A stretch of DNA of 64,000 bases from Saussurea involucrata (GCA_033807775.1 CM066313.1:59183984-59247983), one strand, 5' to 3'; positions 52,084 through 62,320 are shown, counted from the stretch's first letter. Numbers and translations are program-made. Notes: generated by a model from the letters alone, not told the origin.

Positions 52084-53011
52084 CAAACTTTCAAACTAAA
52101 TGATATTCTATATAAGTTCGGATTTTCCATCACAAAATATGAATGATATCTCAATCACTTGGTTCAAAAACATAGTGCTTCCCCCATATTTTCGTTTCCA
52201 TTCATCATTCTGACAAATAGGCTTTTTGAGCATTATATTATATATAAGTCCGAATTTACATATCATTGAGCATTCAGCATGATTTCATTCATGTTTTGTT
52301 GACCTTTCGATTTATTTCAGAAGTGAAAGTTGAAACAAATCTAACTCAGATAATACAAAAATACTTGTAAAATCATCTTTTAGCACACATTTAATTCATT
52401 GAATGAAAATTGAAAATTTCATCTCGTTGAAGTAAATTTGTAAAGATTCAAGTTTTCAAAGCAGTAGAAACAAAATGTAATTCAATGTTACCTTTTACCA
52501 CTTGTTCCTTGTATTAAAAAAATATGATTGTTAAAGGATATCACCTTAGAAGTATGAGTTCTAAACTGATTTGTTTAGAAATCTTAGTCTTTGAAGTACG
52601 GGTTCTAAACTGATGTGTTTAGAAACCATAGTCGTTGATGCACGGGTTTTGAACTGATATGTTCAAAAGCCAAAATCTCTTTTAAGTGCGGGTCCTAAAC
52701 TGATATGTTTAGAAACCATTGACGTTGAAGCACGAGTTCTAAACTAAGATGTTTAGAAGCCAATGTCTCTTTGCTCCCCCTTAATGGCACAAGTACTCTT
52801 ATTCAGAAAAAAATCACCGCTTCTCTTCTGTTTTCAGTCATGTGTGTTGTTTATGTTTCCAAATCAGCACCACACATGATGAACCTACAAAACAGATTAA
52901 GCAGATTTTGGTACCCAACGGGACTTGGGTCCTAGTGTGTTAGGTGTAGATTTCTTACAAGGAATACTGTAAGTACCGTACCAATAAGAAGTAAAATCTT
53001 TATGCACAAAA

Positions 53012-54497
53012 TCATTTGATCCACAAAAAAGAACAACAGATTTTCTTATGTGCCAACCTAATCAAATAATTTACAGAATGAATAGGATTAGGTTGAGCAG
53101 AAGATTTACCTTTTGGCGCATTGTTCTTCTTAGCATTTGTTGTGGAAGCAGATGATTTGGGTACTTCTTTCTTCGGAATTGTTGTGCCTTTAACTCTCCA
53201 TTCCATCTTCACCCTCTTGAAGACTGGAAGTTCTTCAGGTTTGGAAGTATTAACTTTAGGCACTTTTGCTTTGTTATCTGATTTATCAAGCAGAGGATTA
53301 TAGAAGAGATTTGTTGAACGAATCTGATCTTTTGAGAAATCTGTTGATCTATTACATTGTTTAGAAAGAATGTTTTTAAAACTTGAACTTGAAGCAGTTT
53401 TAAAAGAACATTCAGAATCATTTGATTTAACAAATGGAGTCTGAAAGATAGTATCATGACTGGCCTGCTTTGAGACATCAAATTTAAAAATGATGTCTTC
53501 AAGTTCTTTGACTTTGTTTATCAAAACATTTTTCTCTTTAAAGATTAGATCAAATTTCTTTTGGAGATCAGATTTGATCAACTGATCCTTCATAATATAT
53601 GCGTTCCGATTCAAAATCTTTTTCCATAAATTTTCTTTTATCAGTAATCTCTTTGAAATCTTCCATATTTTTCTTTTTAAGGGTTTTACTTTCCTTTTCA
53701 AAGAGATTTTTCTTTTCCGTGAAATCTTTTCTTTCCTTTTCCAAAAGATTTTCTAATTCAGTGATTTTCACGGAAAGTTCAGAACTTTTAATCTCAAAAG
53801 ATTTTCGTTCAGTATTAAAATCAGCTCTTTCTTTTTCGAGCTTCTCTTTTTCAAGAAATAAAACTTTCTCAAAGTCAGAAACTTGTTTTGAAAGTTTTAT
53901 ACATTTCAGTTCAAGTGCTTTCTTTTCTTCAAAAACTTTCTTTGAAGATGGTGATTCTCTTTCACATTCAGAAAGGTTTTTCTTTAATTCAACGTTTTCT
54001 CTTTCCAACGTTGTTGTCTTTTCTTGAACTCCTTTTAATTGATCTCTAAGGTATGAGTTCTCCTTCTCTCTCTTGTCTTCAATGCTCTTCAGATCAGCAT
54101 TTTCTTTTTGAAAGATTGTTACTTTCTCTTGAAGTTTCTTGATTTGATCGTGCAGACTCGAATTGTCTTTCTTTGTTTCAAGACCTGCAATATATACTTC
54201 AAGATCAGTAATTCTTTTGGTAAGTTTGGCATTTGAAGAAGAAATGTCTAAAATTTGTCTCTTTAGATCAACATTTTCTTCCTCCATTGCTTTATTTAAA
54301 ACAGGAAATGAACGATCTGAAGCATTATCTTTGACAATAGTTTGTTTCAAACTTTCATTATTTGATTTAACAAAGATTTGTGGAGTTGGAGGTATTTCTG
54401 TTATAATAATTTGTTGCAAAATTTCATTATTTGATTTAACAAAAGATTGCTTCAAATCTTCCCCACTAGATTTAATAATAGTTTGCTTCAAACTCAT
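53012..54497 (-). pseudogene. Nonaut-2 gag-like coiled-coil protein (one frameshift)
   Basis: ATG complement at 54495-54497 starts MSLKQTIIKSSGEDLKQS. A Ser/Asn/Lys-rich start with repeated FVKSNNE-type words leads into a coiled coil of about 230 residues (LELKCIKLSKQVSDFEKVLF; Nonaut-1 has FELQFQRLSKQNSDFQKVLF). The frame shifts near 53,570-53,590, and the second frame (53701 to 53012) carries the conserved tail FKRVKMEWRVKGTTIPKKEVPKS, like YKRVNMQWKVKGKFPGKDVPKS in Nonaut-1. A WVPKS-like end, slightly out of frame, is visible at about 52,905-52,925. No capsid-like gag start and no zinc knuckle. Confidence 0.75.
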
Positions 54498-55437
54498 CTT
54501 TAATATTGCTAGAAAATGATCGTTCAGAAAAACAAGCAGAAAAATTTTTATATAAAATTTTTTCTTGAAAAGCTCTTAAAGTGTATGAAAAACACTATGG
54601 AAAAAATTTCGGAATAAAAAATTTCTCAAGGAATTCGGATGTAGAAGGATTCGAATTCAAAGAATTCGGACTCTTAAGGATTCGAATTCAAAGAATTCGG
54701 ACTCTTAAGGATTCGAATTCAATGAATTCGGACTCTGAAGGATTCGAATTCAAGGAATTCTTATGCAGAAGGGTTCGAATTCAATCAATTTGAATGCAGA
54801 AGGGTTCGAATTCACCCAATTCGAACGTAGAAGGGTTCGAATTCACCCAATTCGAACTTAACAAGGTTCGAATTCTCGAGTCGAAATCTACACTTGTGAT
54901 GACCAAGACCACTTTGAATTCTCTTGAAAGATCCGAATTGTGTATGAATGATCCGAATTCACCAAGAATGATCCGAATTCTGCACTTCGAACACGAAAAA
55001 CACTAAATCAGCCATAACTTTTTCAATTCTTGATCAATTGTTATGAAATTTGCACAGATTTGTTCGAAATTTGATTCCACACACTTTCTTAGTTAATCAC
55101 AAATCCTAATTCGATCAATTTAATCGAATTTTGATCCAAAAACAGTAGAAAACGTTTTCGAACAAAACTGATATAAAATGATCAGATCTGCAAATTATGT
55201 GCAGATTTTGGTATAGATTCTTGAATTAAAGATGTTCAGGGATGAAAAATGAGTGCAATGATGTCAAGAATCAATCCAAAAGATCAAAAAATGAAAAAGA
55301 TGATGATTCTGGATGAATAGTAAACGAAGAAGGGTTAGAAATCTTGATGAACAGTGATGAATGAAGGATCCGAAATCTTCAAGAACAGTGTAAAAAATCT
55401 TCAATTTGCTCTTTGATTTGCTTGAATTTTCTGTTTA
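54498..55437 (-). other. Nonaut-2 leader with 31-bp repeats
   Basis: Untranslated leader. From about 54,620 to 54,880 there are roughly eight units of a 31-bp repeat, each with two GAATTC-like palindromes (GAATTCGG at 54662, 54693 and 54724). Confidence 0.75.
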
Positions 55438-55449
55438 GCTCTAATACCA
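55438..55449 (-). promoter_or_regulatory. Nonaut-2 primer-binding site
   Basis: GCTCTAATACCA on the plus strand, i.e. TGGTATTAGAGC in element sense, one mismatch from the tRNA-Met PBS of the other elements, two bases from the LTR. Confidence 0.85.
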
Positions 55450-55451
55450 AA

Positions 55452-55706
55452 TGTCAAATCCCAAATCTAGCAAGAAATCAAGAATGAAGTAGAGAGAATA
55501 TTGAGAGCAAATTTGTCATCCATATATTGATCTTTAAAGTGTAAATGACAAATGATACAAAAGGTTATGATTTGTTATGAAGTGTTATATAGCTAAAGAA
55601 CTAGACAAGCCTATTTATACCTATAACCTACAAGGTATAAAGGCAAAGCAAACTAATACAGTACATTGACTTTACAGTAAATCTTGAATACAACAATGCT
55701 CTAACC
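55452..55706 (-). mobile_element. Nonaut-2 5' LTR
   Basis: 255 bp. TATTTATA (TATA box complement) at 55612-55619. Last plus-strand base is C where the other LTR has A. Confidence 0.93.
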
Positions 55707-55711
55707 GACAT

Positions 55712-56511
55712 TTCTTATGTCCTTGGTGTTTTATCTCACTTCTAGAACGAAAATAATAGTTCATCCATTGAATGAAATAAAAGTGTAGGAAGGTAGCAAT
55801 TATTATAAAAAATGCTTAAAAAAAATGAAGGAGATGATTAGTTTAGAACTCTTACCTTGAGAGATGATGCAAGCACTTCAAGCTCTTTAAAATTTCGTTT
55901 TGGATACTTGTGTTAGGTCTGAATTTTCTGGAGTTTGAAGGTAAATTTCATGAAGAAAAGTGAAGAAGAAAGGAGAGAAGGAAATGTGAATGTTTTAGAG
56001 AGAGAAGAGAGGAAGATGGATGGTTGGAGGAGTTTTGAAATGAACCAAAATTGAAAAATTGAGGGAATAAAAGGGGGGGGGGGGGGGGGGGGGAAGGCCG
56101 GCCCCTTCATGGGCCCCCAACCCCTTGTAGTATATTTTTTTTATAAAAATTTAGCCCAATATCATTTCTTTGTAAAAATCATTTTTATTTTTATGAATAG
56201 ATTGCAAGATACACTCTTAAAATACCTTCTTGTTTCTATAAATTTCCAATAAAAAGAAAGTTTATGTATAAAAGAAAAACCCTATATTACAAATAGATTA
56301 TATGTTAGTTGAAGCATTTTGGCATTTCACAAGGTGTTCCGGTTAGTCATGGGTCAAAACCGGGTCTTTTAGGCAACTACCGGGAATTCTAGCGAATCTT
56401 CGCCTTAATGTCTTCTGAAAAGATCCTATCAAGGTATATTCCCTATGTTAACATTAGTGAGGGTTTAACAGATGCTAACCTGGAAGTTTCGATTTTTTGC
56501 CGGATGTTACA
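55712..56511 (-). mobile_element. Gypsy-2 3' LTR, portion right of Nonaut-2
   Basis: The LTR resumes after GACAT and ends CGGATGTTACA at 56511 (TGTAACATCCGG in element sense, the LTR start). Contains a 21-bp G run at 56073-56093, which reads as poly-C in the element strand. Confidence 0.9.
56073..56093. repeat. 21-bp homopolymer G run
   Basis: Twenty-one consecutive G on the plus strand. Length may be affected by sequencing or assembly error. Confidence 0.85.
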
Positions 56512-56524
56512 GTTTTCCCCCGTT
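56512..56524 (-). promoter_or_regulatory. Gypsy-2 polypurine tract
   Basis: GTTTTCCCCCGTT on the plus strand (AACGGGGGAAAAC in element sense) adjoining the 3' LTR. Confidence 0.8.
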
Positions 56525-56545
56525 AGAGGAATTTCGTCCCGAAAT

Positions 56546-57034
56546 TTAATGGCTGACAATTCCTAATGGTTCCTTGACGAACAACTGAGGATATTTACTC
56601 CTCATAAAATCCTCCCATTCCCAAGTGTATTCAGGTCCATGCCTTGCATTCCAACGAACTTTTACGATCGGGATCTTGCTACGTCTTAATCGCTTAACAT
56701 CTCGGTCAAGTATTTCAGCGGGTTCTTCTATAATGCGTAATTGCTCGCTCACTTGTTTGTCTTCCAATAGTAGAACCAATGATTTATCCGATAGGCATTT
56801 CTTCAGATTCGACACATGGAATGTGTCGTGAATAGCGCTTAACTCTTGTGGTAGTTTGAGTCTGTATGCAACAGGTCCAATCCTTTCCAGAATCTCAAAT
56901 GGGCCGATATATCTTGGACTCAACTTGCCTCTCTTCCCAAATCGTACCAATCCTTTCCATGGCGACACCTTTAATAGTACCTTATCGCCCACCTGAAATT
57001 CCAATGGCTTCCTGTGATTATCTGCATAACTCTT
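56546..57034 (-). pseudogene. Gypsy-2 integrase C-terminus with chromodomain-like end
   Basis: In phase with the upstream pol frame after a TAG at 57035-57037. The open part contains LEFQVGDKVLLKVSPWKG, GPFEILERIGPVAYRL, HDTFHVSNLKKCL, and a final VKVRWNARHGPEYTWEWE, the chromodomain-like segment that in related elements directs insertion to heterochromatin. Ends TAA near 56546. The TAG stands where related elements have Gln (a CAG to TAG change fits C-to-T decay). Confidence 0.9.
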
Positions 57035-58477
57035 CTAACGAGTTCTGGCTACTTTAAGTCTTTCCTGTATGGTGACGATCTTGTCCGTAGTCTCTTGAAT
57101 TACGTCGGGTCTTATCAGTTGTCTGTCACCGACCTCCAACCAGCTGAGTGGGGATCTACACTTGCGTCCATATAAGCCTTCGTACGGTGCGCACTTTAAG
57201 CTGGTATGGTAGCTATTGTTGTAAGAGAATTCGACTAACGGTAAATGAGTATCCCAACTTCCACCAAAATCTATTACACACGCTCGCAGCATGTCTTCTA
57301 ATGTTTGTATAGTTCTTTCTGTCTGACCGTCCGTATGCGGGTGGTAGGCAGTGCTCAAGTCCAAACGCGTGCCCAACGCTTTCTGGACTGATCGCCAAAA
57401 GCGTGACGTAAAACGACTATCTCTGTCCGAGATAATGGAAGTAGGTACTCCATGACGCATCACAATCTCGTTGATGTATAACTGAGCAAGCTTTTCCGTC
57501 TTGAAGTCCTCTTGAATAGGCAGAAAATGTGTAGATTTTGTAAGCCGATCCACTATAACCCAGATTGAATAATGTCCTTTCCCGGTTCTAGGTAACTTAG
57601 TTATGAAATCCATGCTTATTTGTTCCCATTTCCATTCGGGAACCTCAGGTTGCTGAAGAAGACCAGATGGTTTCTGATGTTCAGCCTTAACCATTGCACA
57701 AGTTTGGCACTTGCTTACATACAAAGCAACATCTTTCTTCATCCCTGGCCACCAATAGTATTCCTTCAGATCCTTGTACATCTTATCGGCTCCGGGGTGA
57801 ATTGAATATCTTGATTTATGGGCTTCATCCATGATTATTGATCGCAGATTGACAACCTTAGGTACCCAAACTTTATGTCGGAAGTAACGCACCCCGTCTG
57901 GTTGTGTTTCAAATTCCTCTTCCAGATGATGTAGGGTTTCGTTTTTCAAATTCTCCTCTTTTAATGCTTCTTCTTGAGCTTCGAGAATTTGGTCCCTAAG
58001 ACTCGTCCGGACCATCGTTCCCATGGCTCTTGCCCTCGATGGCTTCACTCTTTCTTTTCGGCTTAACTCATCAGCTACAACATTAGCCTTGCCTGGGTGG
58101 TACTTTATCTCGCAATCGTAGTTGCTAAGCAGTTCAACCCATCTCCATTGTCTCATATTCAGCATTTTCTGATCAAAAATGTGTTGTAGGCTCTTGTGGT
58201 CGGTAAAGACGGTACATTTAGTGCCGTAGAGGTAATGTCTCCAAATCTTGAGTGCGAACACTACGACTCCTAGTTCCAAATCATGGGTGGGATAATTCTT
58301 TTCGTGAACTTTAAGTTGCCTTGATGCGTGGGCAATAACCTTGTCTTTTTGCATTAGCACACACCCCAACCCTTGGTGTGAGGCATCGCAGTAAACAACA
58401 AAATTGTATGCACCCTCTGGTAAAGCTAAGATCGGTGCATTGCAAAGCTTATGCTTAAGCGTCTGAAAAGCTTCTTC
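57035..58477 (-). pseudogene. Gypsy-2 RNase H and integrase core
   Basis: In phase with the gag-RT frame after TAA 58478-58480. RNase H begins with a CDAS motif near 58,393 and includes VFTDHKSLQHIF. The integrase has the zinc finger (HPGADKMYKDL, CQTCAMVKAEHQ), then the DDE residues in MDFITKLP (about 57,610), ISDRDSRF (about 57,425) and DGQTERTIQTLEDM (about 57,310), all present. No frameshift. The segment stops at TAG 57035-57037. Apart from the two nonsense codons the enzyme looks complete. Confidence 0.93.
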
Positions 58478-60985
58478 TTATTTTTCTCCCCAATCGAACT
58501 TCTTATCCTTCTGGGTCAATGCCGTTAATGGTTGTGCAATTTTGGAGAAATTTGCAATGAAACGCCGATAGTAACCAGCTAAACCGAGAAACGAACGAAT
58601 TTCTGTCGGAGTCTTTGGGGCTTCCCACTTCTTGATGGCTTCTATCTTGGCCGGATCGACATGAATTCCATCTTCATTAACTACATGCCCAAGAAATTGC
58701 ACTTCACGAATCCAAAATTCGCATTTGGAAAGTTTAGCGTACAGCTTCTGGTCTCTGAGCAGTTCTAGTATTAGCTTTAAATGTTGCTCATGCTCTTTCT
58801 TGCTTTGCGAATAAATTAATATATCATCTATGAACACAATTACGAATTTGTCCAGGTACGGTCGACATACTCTGTTAATTAGATCCATAAAGACTGTTGG
58901 AGCGTTTGTCAGTCCAAAAGGCATGACTAGGAACTCATAATGTCCATATCGAGTCCTAAACGTTGTCTTAGGAATGTCCTCCTCATGAACCCTCATTTGA
59001 TGGTATCCGGACCGAAGGTCGATCTTTGAAAAGTACGTAGCGCCTTGAAGTTGATCGAACAGGTCATCGATTCGAGGAAGGGGATATCGGTTCTTAATGG
59101 TCAGCTTATTAAGTTCCCTGTAGTCGATGCACATTCGAAAAGAGCCATCTTTCTTTTTAACGAATAAAACTGGAGCTCCCCAGGGTGAAGAGCTGGGTCT
59201 GATGAATCCTTTATTGAGTAGCTCCTTAAGTTGTTCTGACAACTCCTGCATTTCTGAAGGTGCTAACCGGTAATGTGATTTCGCCACGGGTGCCGCTCCC
59301 GGAATTAAGTCGATATGAAATTCAACTTGTCTTGGTGGGGGTAATCCAGGTAATTCATCTGGGAATACCTCGGGAAAATCTCGTACTATTGGAAAGTCTT
59401 GAATATTCTTCTCTTTGATCTCCTTATCCACCACGTGTGTCAGAAACGCAACACAATCTTTCCGCAAATATTTTCGCATCTTCATGCTCGACACTATTTT
59501 GAAATTTTCCCCCGAGTTTTCTCCCTGTATTTCCAGTACTCTTCCTTCGGTTTGTGGTATTCGGACGATCTTTTCGGAGCAAACGATTTCAGCGCGATTC
59601 TTCGATAACCAATCCATACCTACGACTATGTCGAAGCTTCCTAGTTTGATTGGGATTAAATCTATGCTAAAATCTTTTCCCGCCAGTCTTAGGGTACAAT
59701 TTTTAATTACATCTCTGGCCCTAACTTCCTGTCCATTAGCAAATTCAATAACGTAGACCTCTTTCAACTTTTGAGGTTTCAAGTTAATTTTCGGCCTAAA
59801 CTCTAGTGATACAAAGCTCCTATCCACTCCAGAATCAAATAGTACTGTTGCATAATGATTATTCAAGAGAAACGTACATGTGACTACATCCGGGTTTCGT
59901 CTTGCTTCATCTGCCCCAATTTCGAACACTCGACCTCGTGCCTGACCTCCTTGATTCCCTTGATTGAATGGTCGCGCTTGATTTGCATTAGGCCTTCGGT
60001 TCAGTCTCGGACATGCGCTCCGAAAGTGATCTGAGCTCCCACACTCGTGACAGGTTCGCCTTCCTCCGCTCTTGCAATCTCTGGCGACATGGCCTCCTCT
60101 GTTACACTTGAGGCACATGATGCATCTTCCGAGGTGACGATTATTGCACTTGACGCATCTTGGGCATGGCCCTTTTTCTTTCTCCTCTGCCTGTGCTTGA
60201 ATTCCAAAATTTCCTGTCACCCTCTGACCCTTGTCTAATCTTCCCCCAAATTGCCTTCTAGCAGGCTCTTCTATCTTTCTTTTCCCTCCGGCATTGTCAT
60301 TCCCAATTGCTCTCGAACGATTTGCGTTGTTGGTGAGTCTCGTTGCTAAATTCACTGCTTCTTGAACAGTCTTTCGGTCAGCTGAAGTCACATTTCCTCT
60401 GATTTCTGAAGATAAACCCCACACATATCTATCCACTCGGTTTTCCTCGGGCGTCACCAAGTGTGGCACCAGCTTTGCCAACTCATGAAAATGGGCAGTG
60501 TAAGAGTCTATGTTGTTTCCCTTCATTTCATGGTTCCACAGTTCTGCTTCCATCTTCTGGATCTCACTCCTCGGGCAATACTTATCCTTGAGCATCTTCT
60601 TAAACTCATCCCATGTCAGTCTGTTGGCCACATCCCGGCCTCGGGTTTGTACTTGGGTGTTCCACCATGTTAATGCCCGTCCTTGCAGAAGGCAAGCGGC
60701 AAATTCCACCTTGTTTCCTTCAGTACATTTACTGATGTGGAGAACAGACTCCATACCCTCTAACCAAGTTAATAATCCAACGGCTCCCTCAGTTCCGTGA
60801 AACTCTTTAGGATTACAGGCCTTAAAAGCCTTGTACGTGCATTCCCTATTTCCATTTGTTCCCGTGTTGTTTCCTGGATTAGCGTTCAGACCCGCTGCTA
60901 CTTGGCTAACGATATTTGGAAGTGCGGCCATGATTTGCTCGGACACGAGCCGTGCGATTTCGGGATCCTCTCTCCTTGGAGGCAT
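58478..60985 (-). CDS. Gypsy-2 gag-protease-RT (835 codons)
   Basis: ATG complement at 60983-60985 starts MPPRREDPEIARLV. The gag core is at about residues 50-230 (FHGTEGAVGLLTWLEGMESVL, CLLQGRALTWWN, LTWDEFKKMLKDKYCP). Zinc knuckles: CLKCNRGGHVARDC at about residues 290-303 and CHECGSSDHFRSAC soon after. Protease FDSGVDRSFVS has its catalytic Asp near residue 383. RT has RMCIDYRELNKLT, FSKIDLRSGYHQ, MPFGLTNAP, and the catalytic FIDD box near residue 719. The frame ends at TAA 58478-58480 inside the RT-RNase H connection and continues in phase beyond, so this is an interrupted polyprotein. No frameshifts are present. Confidence 0.95.
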   Translation of the reverse strand: MPPRREDPEIARLVSEQIMAALPNIVSQVAAGLNANPGNNTGTNGNRECTYKAFKACNPKEFHGTEGAVGLLTWLEGMESVLHISKCTEGNKVEFAACLLQGRALTWWNTQVQTRGRDVANRLTWDEFKKMLKDKYCPRSEIQKMEAELWNHEMKGNNIDSYTAHFHELAKLVPHLVTPEENRVDRYVWGLSSEIRGNVTSADRKTVQEAVNLATRLTNNANRSRAIGNDNAGGKRKIEEPARRQFGGRLDKGQRVTGNFGIQAQAEEKEKGPCPRCVKCNNRHLGRCIMCLKCNRGGHVARDCKSGGRRTCHECGSSDHFRSACPRLNRRPNANQARPFNQGNQGGQARGRVFEIGADEARRNPDVVTCTFLLNNHYATVLFDSGVDRSFVSLEFRPKINLKPQKLKEVYVIEFANGQEVRARDVIKNCTLRLAGKDFSIDLIPIKLGSFDIVVGMDWLSKNRAEIVCSEKIVRIPQTEGRVLEIQGENSGENFKIVSSMKMRKYLRKDCVAFLTHVVDKEIKEKNIQDFPIVRDFPEVFPDELPGLPPPRQVEFHIDLIPGAAPVAKSHYRLAPSEMQELSEQLKELLNKGFIRPSSSPWGAPVLFVKKKDGSFRMCIDYRELNKLTIKNRYPLPRIDDLFDQLQGATYFSKIDLRSGYHQMRVHEEDIPKTTFRTRYGHYEFLVMPFGLTNAPTVFMDLINRVCRPYLDKFVIVFIDDILIYSQSKKEHEQHLKLILELLRDQKLYAKLSKCEFWIREVQFLGHVVNEDGIHVDPAKIEAIKKWEAPKTPTEIRSFLGLAGYYRRFIANFSKIAQPLTALTQKDKKFDWGEK

Positions 60986-61392
60986 AGTCCTACAGGTATG
61001 GTTTTAATTAAGGATTTAGTCACATGGTCACTATTACTGTTATTTGGTTACACTTCCTACTTGTTATGTTAATATAAGTTATGGTACTACTTCACGCATA
61101 CTATCATTATTATCTACATGTATTGTCATAACAACATACCACAATTTCATAATCATGTATTAAAAGTACTTGAGATATGTGAGCATTAACCAAACATTTC
61201 ATTCATAAGCCGTAAACATTCAATTCCCAAAAGAAACAATTAACAAAACATTTAATGTTTGGAATTAACGGCTACATGCCCCAAAAATATAAGTCTAAGC
61301 TTAATCAATCCCAAAAGCTCGCAATGAGTGGTTTACTAACGCATCAATGCCCAAATCAGCAGTCCCATCATCAACACCAAAGCTCCTATCAC
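60986..61392 (-). other. Gypsy-2 spacer between upstream ORF and gag
   Basis: About 400 bp, AT-rich, no credible gene or repeat seen. Confidence 0.5.
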
Positions 61393-61938
61393 CTAAGCTA
61401 AGTACATATGTAGGGTCCTCACTTCTCTCCGGGTGCAGGCGATGACCTCCATAGTTCGGTCCGAGACCTCACTATGGGATTTTAGAACCTCCATTATTCC
61501 ATTCAAGTGTTGATGTTGTTGGTCCAATCTCTCTTTATGGAGTTGTATGTCTTGTGACATCATTAAGACCCACTGACTTTCACGGGCGGTCATGCCGAAA
61601 GGGTGAACCACTGGTACCCCGGTCACCACCTGAGGGTTTCCTCGCCGCGCTCCCGGTCGGGAGGACTCTCATTCGTATCTCGGTGGGTGGGTGAAACTCA
61701 CACACCTAGGCAATGGAACACTTTTTCTAGCCGTGGTTCTTACTCTCGGTCCTCGAAGTGTAGGCGGAGGGGATCGAGTGAGTGGTGCACTGTTTACTTC
61801 ATGGTCGCCCTCATACGGATCTCTCTCCACCTCAACAAATGCATTCCCCCTAGGATGGCTAGTAATATAGCCGGAGGGGTCAGCCGAGTAAGAGTGCTCG
61901 GAAGGAGTGTGCTCAGATGAAGTGTGGGTGGACGACAT
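61393..61938 (-). pseudogene. Gypsy-2 upstream ORF before gag (about 180 codons, one nonsense)
   Basis: ATG complement at 61936-61938 starts MSSTHTSSEHTPSEHSYS. The frame runs through Ser/Pro/Arg-rich sequence to TGA at 61669-61671, then continues in the same phase with VTGVPVVHPFGMTARESQW, a short Gln/His/Lys helix-like stretch (DIQLHKERLDQQHQHL) and ends at the stop near 61393. A CGA to TGA change would explain the nonsense. It lies between the PBS and gag on the element strand. I do not recognise a family or function. No membrane segment or zinc motif. Confidence 0.5.
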
Positions 61939-62304
61939 AGTGAACTGCGATAATGGTAGACTTAGTTATTAAGTGTGTTATTGTAAGTGTCTAAGATATG
62001 CAATGTTTATGCATGTACACACAAAAATCATGCTTTCCATTTTTAAGTAGGAATTTATTTTAAGCATACCTTTAATATAACCAATCCAAGCCCCCCATTA
62101 TGTGTTCCTAAATTAAACATAGGTGATCAGGCTTTGTTTAATTGAGGTATAATAATGTGACACTCATCTTAGTTATATTAGTAATACGCTTTCAAATTTT
62201 TTTTTTGAATGTCATTTCGAAAACCGTTTTGAAAATAATTTGCGTTATGGTTGGGTTATAGTTTGTGGTTTCCATAAGAAAACCGGTATTCTCTATAACC
62301 TATG
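61939..62304 (-). other. Gypsy-2 5' leader
   Basis: About 370 bp between PBS and upstream ORF, with a T9 run near 62,197. Nothing else seen. Confidence 0.5.
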
Positions 62305-62316
62305 GCTCTGATACCA
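62305..62316 (-). promoter_or_regulatory. Gypsy-2 primer-binding site (tRNA-Met)
   Basis: GCTCTGATACCA on the plus strand, i.e. TGGTATCAGAGC in element sense, four bases from the LTR end. Confidence 0.92.
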
Positions 62317-62320
62317 AATA

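Larger units (their letters stand above)
50426..53011 (-). other. Nonaut-2 polypurine tract and noncoding 3' region
   Basis: The polypurine tract (ATCTCCCCCTTT on the plus strand) is at 50426-50437. Further CTCCCCC-type motifs lie at about 50,995, 51,091, 51,174, 51,197, 51,233 and 52,775. A 32-bp tandem array with GCGAAACCAT at 50701, 50733 and 50765 covers about 50,640-50,900. The duplicated module (51,799-52,083), the GTGCCCATTGGCATCTTTTGA repeat (51,670-51,770) and TCTAAACTGATGTGTTTAGAA repeats (52,550-52,770) mirror Nonaut-1. No gene. Confidence 0.75.
50171..55706 (-). mobile_element. Nonaut-2: gag-only, copia-like non-autonomous element (5,536 bp)
   Basis: 255-bp LTRs at 50171-50425 (3') and 55452-55706 (5') differ at three visible bases, one of which is the first base of the 5' LTR in element sense, so the usual TG start reads GG there. 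TSD GACAT at 50166-50170 and 55707-55711. It has a PBS, a leader with 31-bp repeats, one coiled-coil gag-like gene, a noncoding 3' half and a polypurine tract. It has no enzyme domains. Gene tail and 3' noncoding modules match Nonaut-1, while the LTR sequences have diverged. Confidence 0.95.

Noticed and set aside
53121..54027. plus-strand frames at 53.1-54.5 kb
   Set aside because: Antisense shadows of the Nonaut-2 coiled-coil gene, Ser/Phe-rich as expected.
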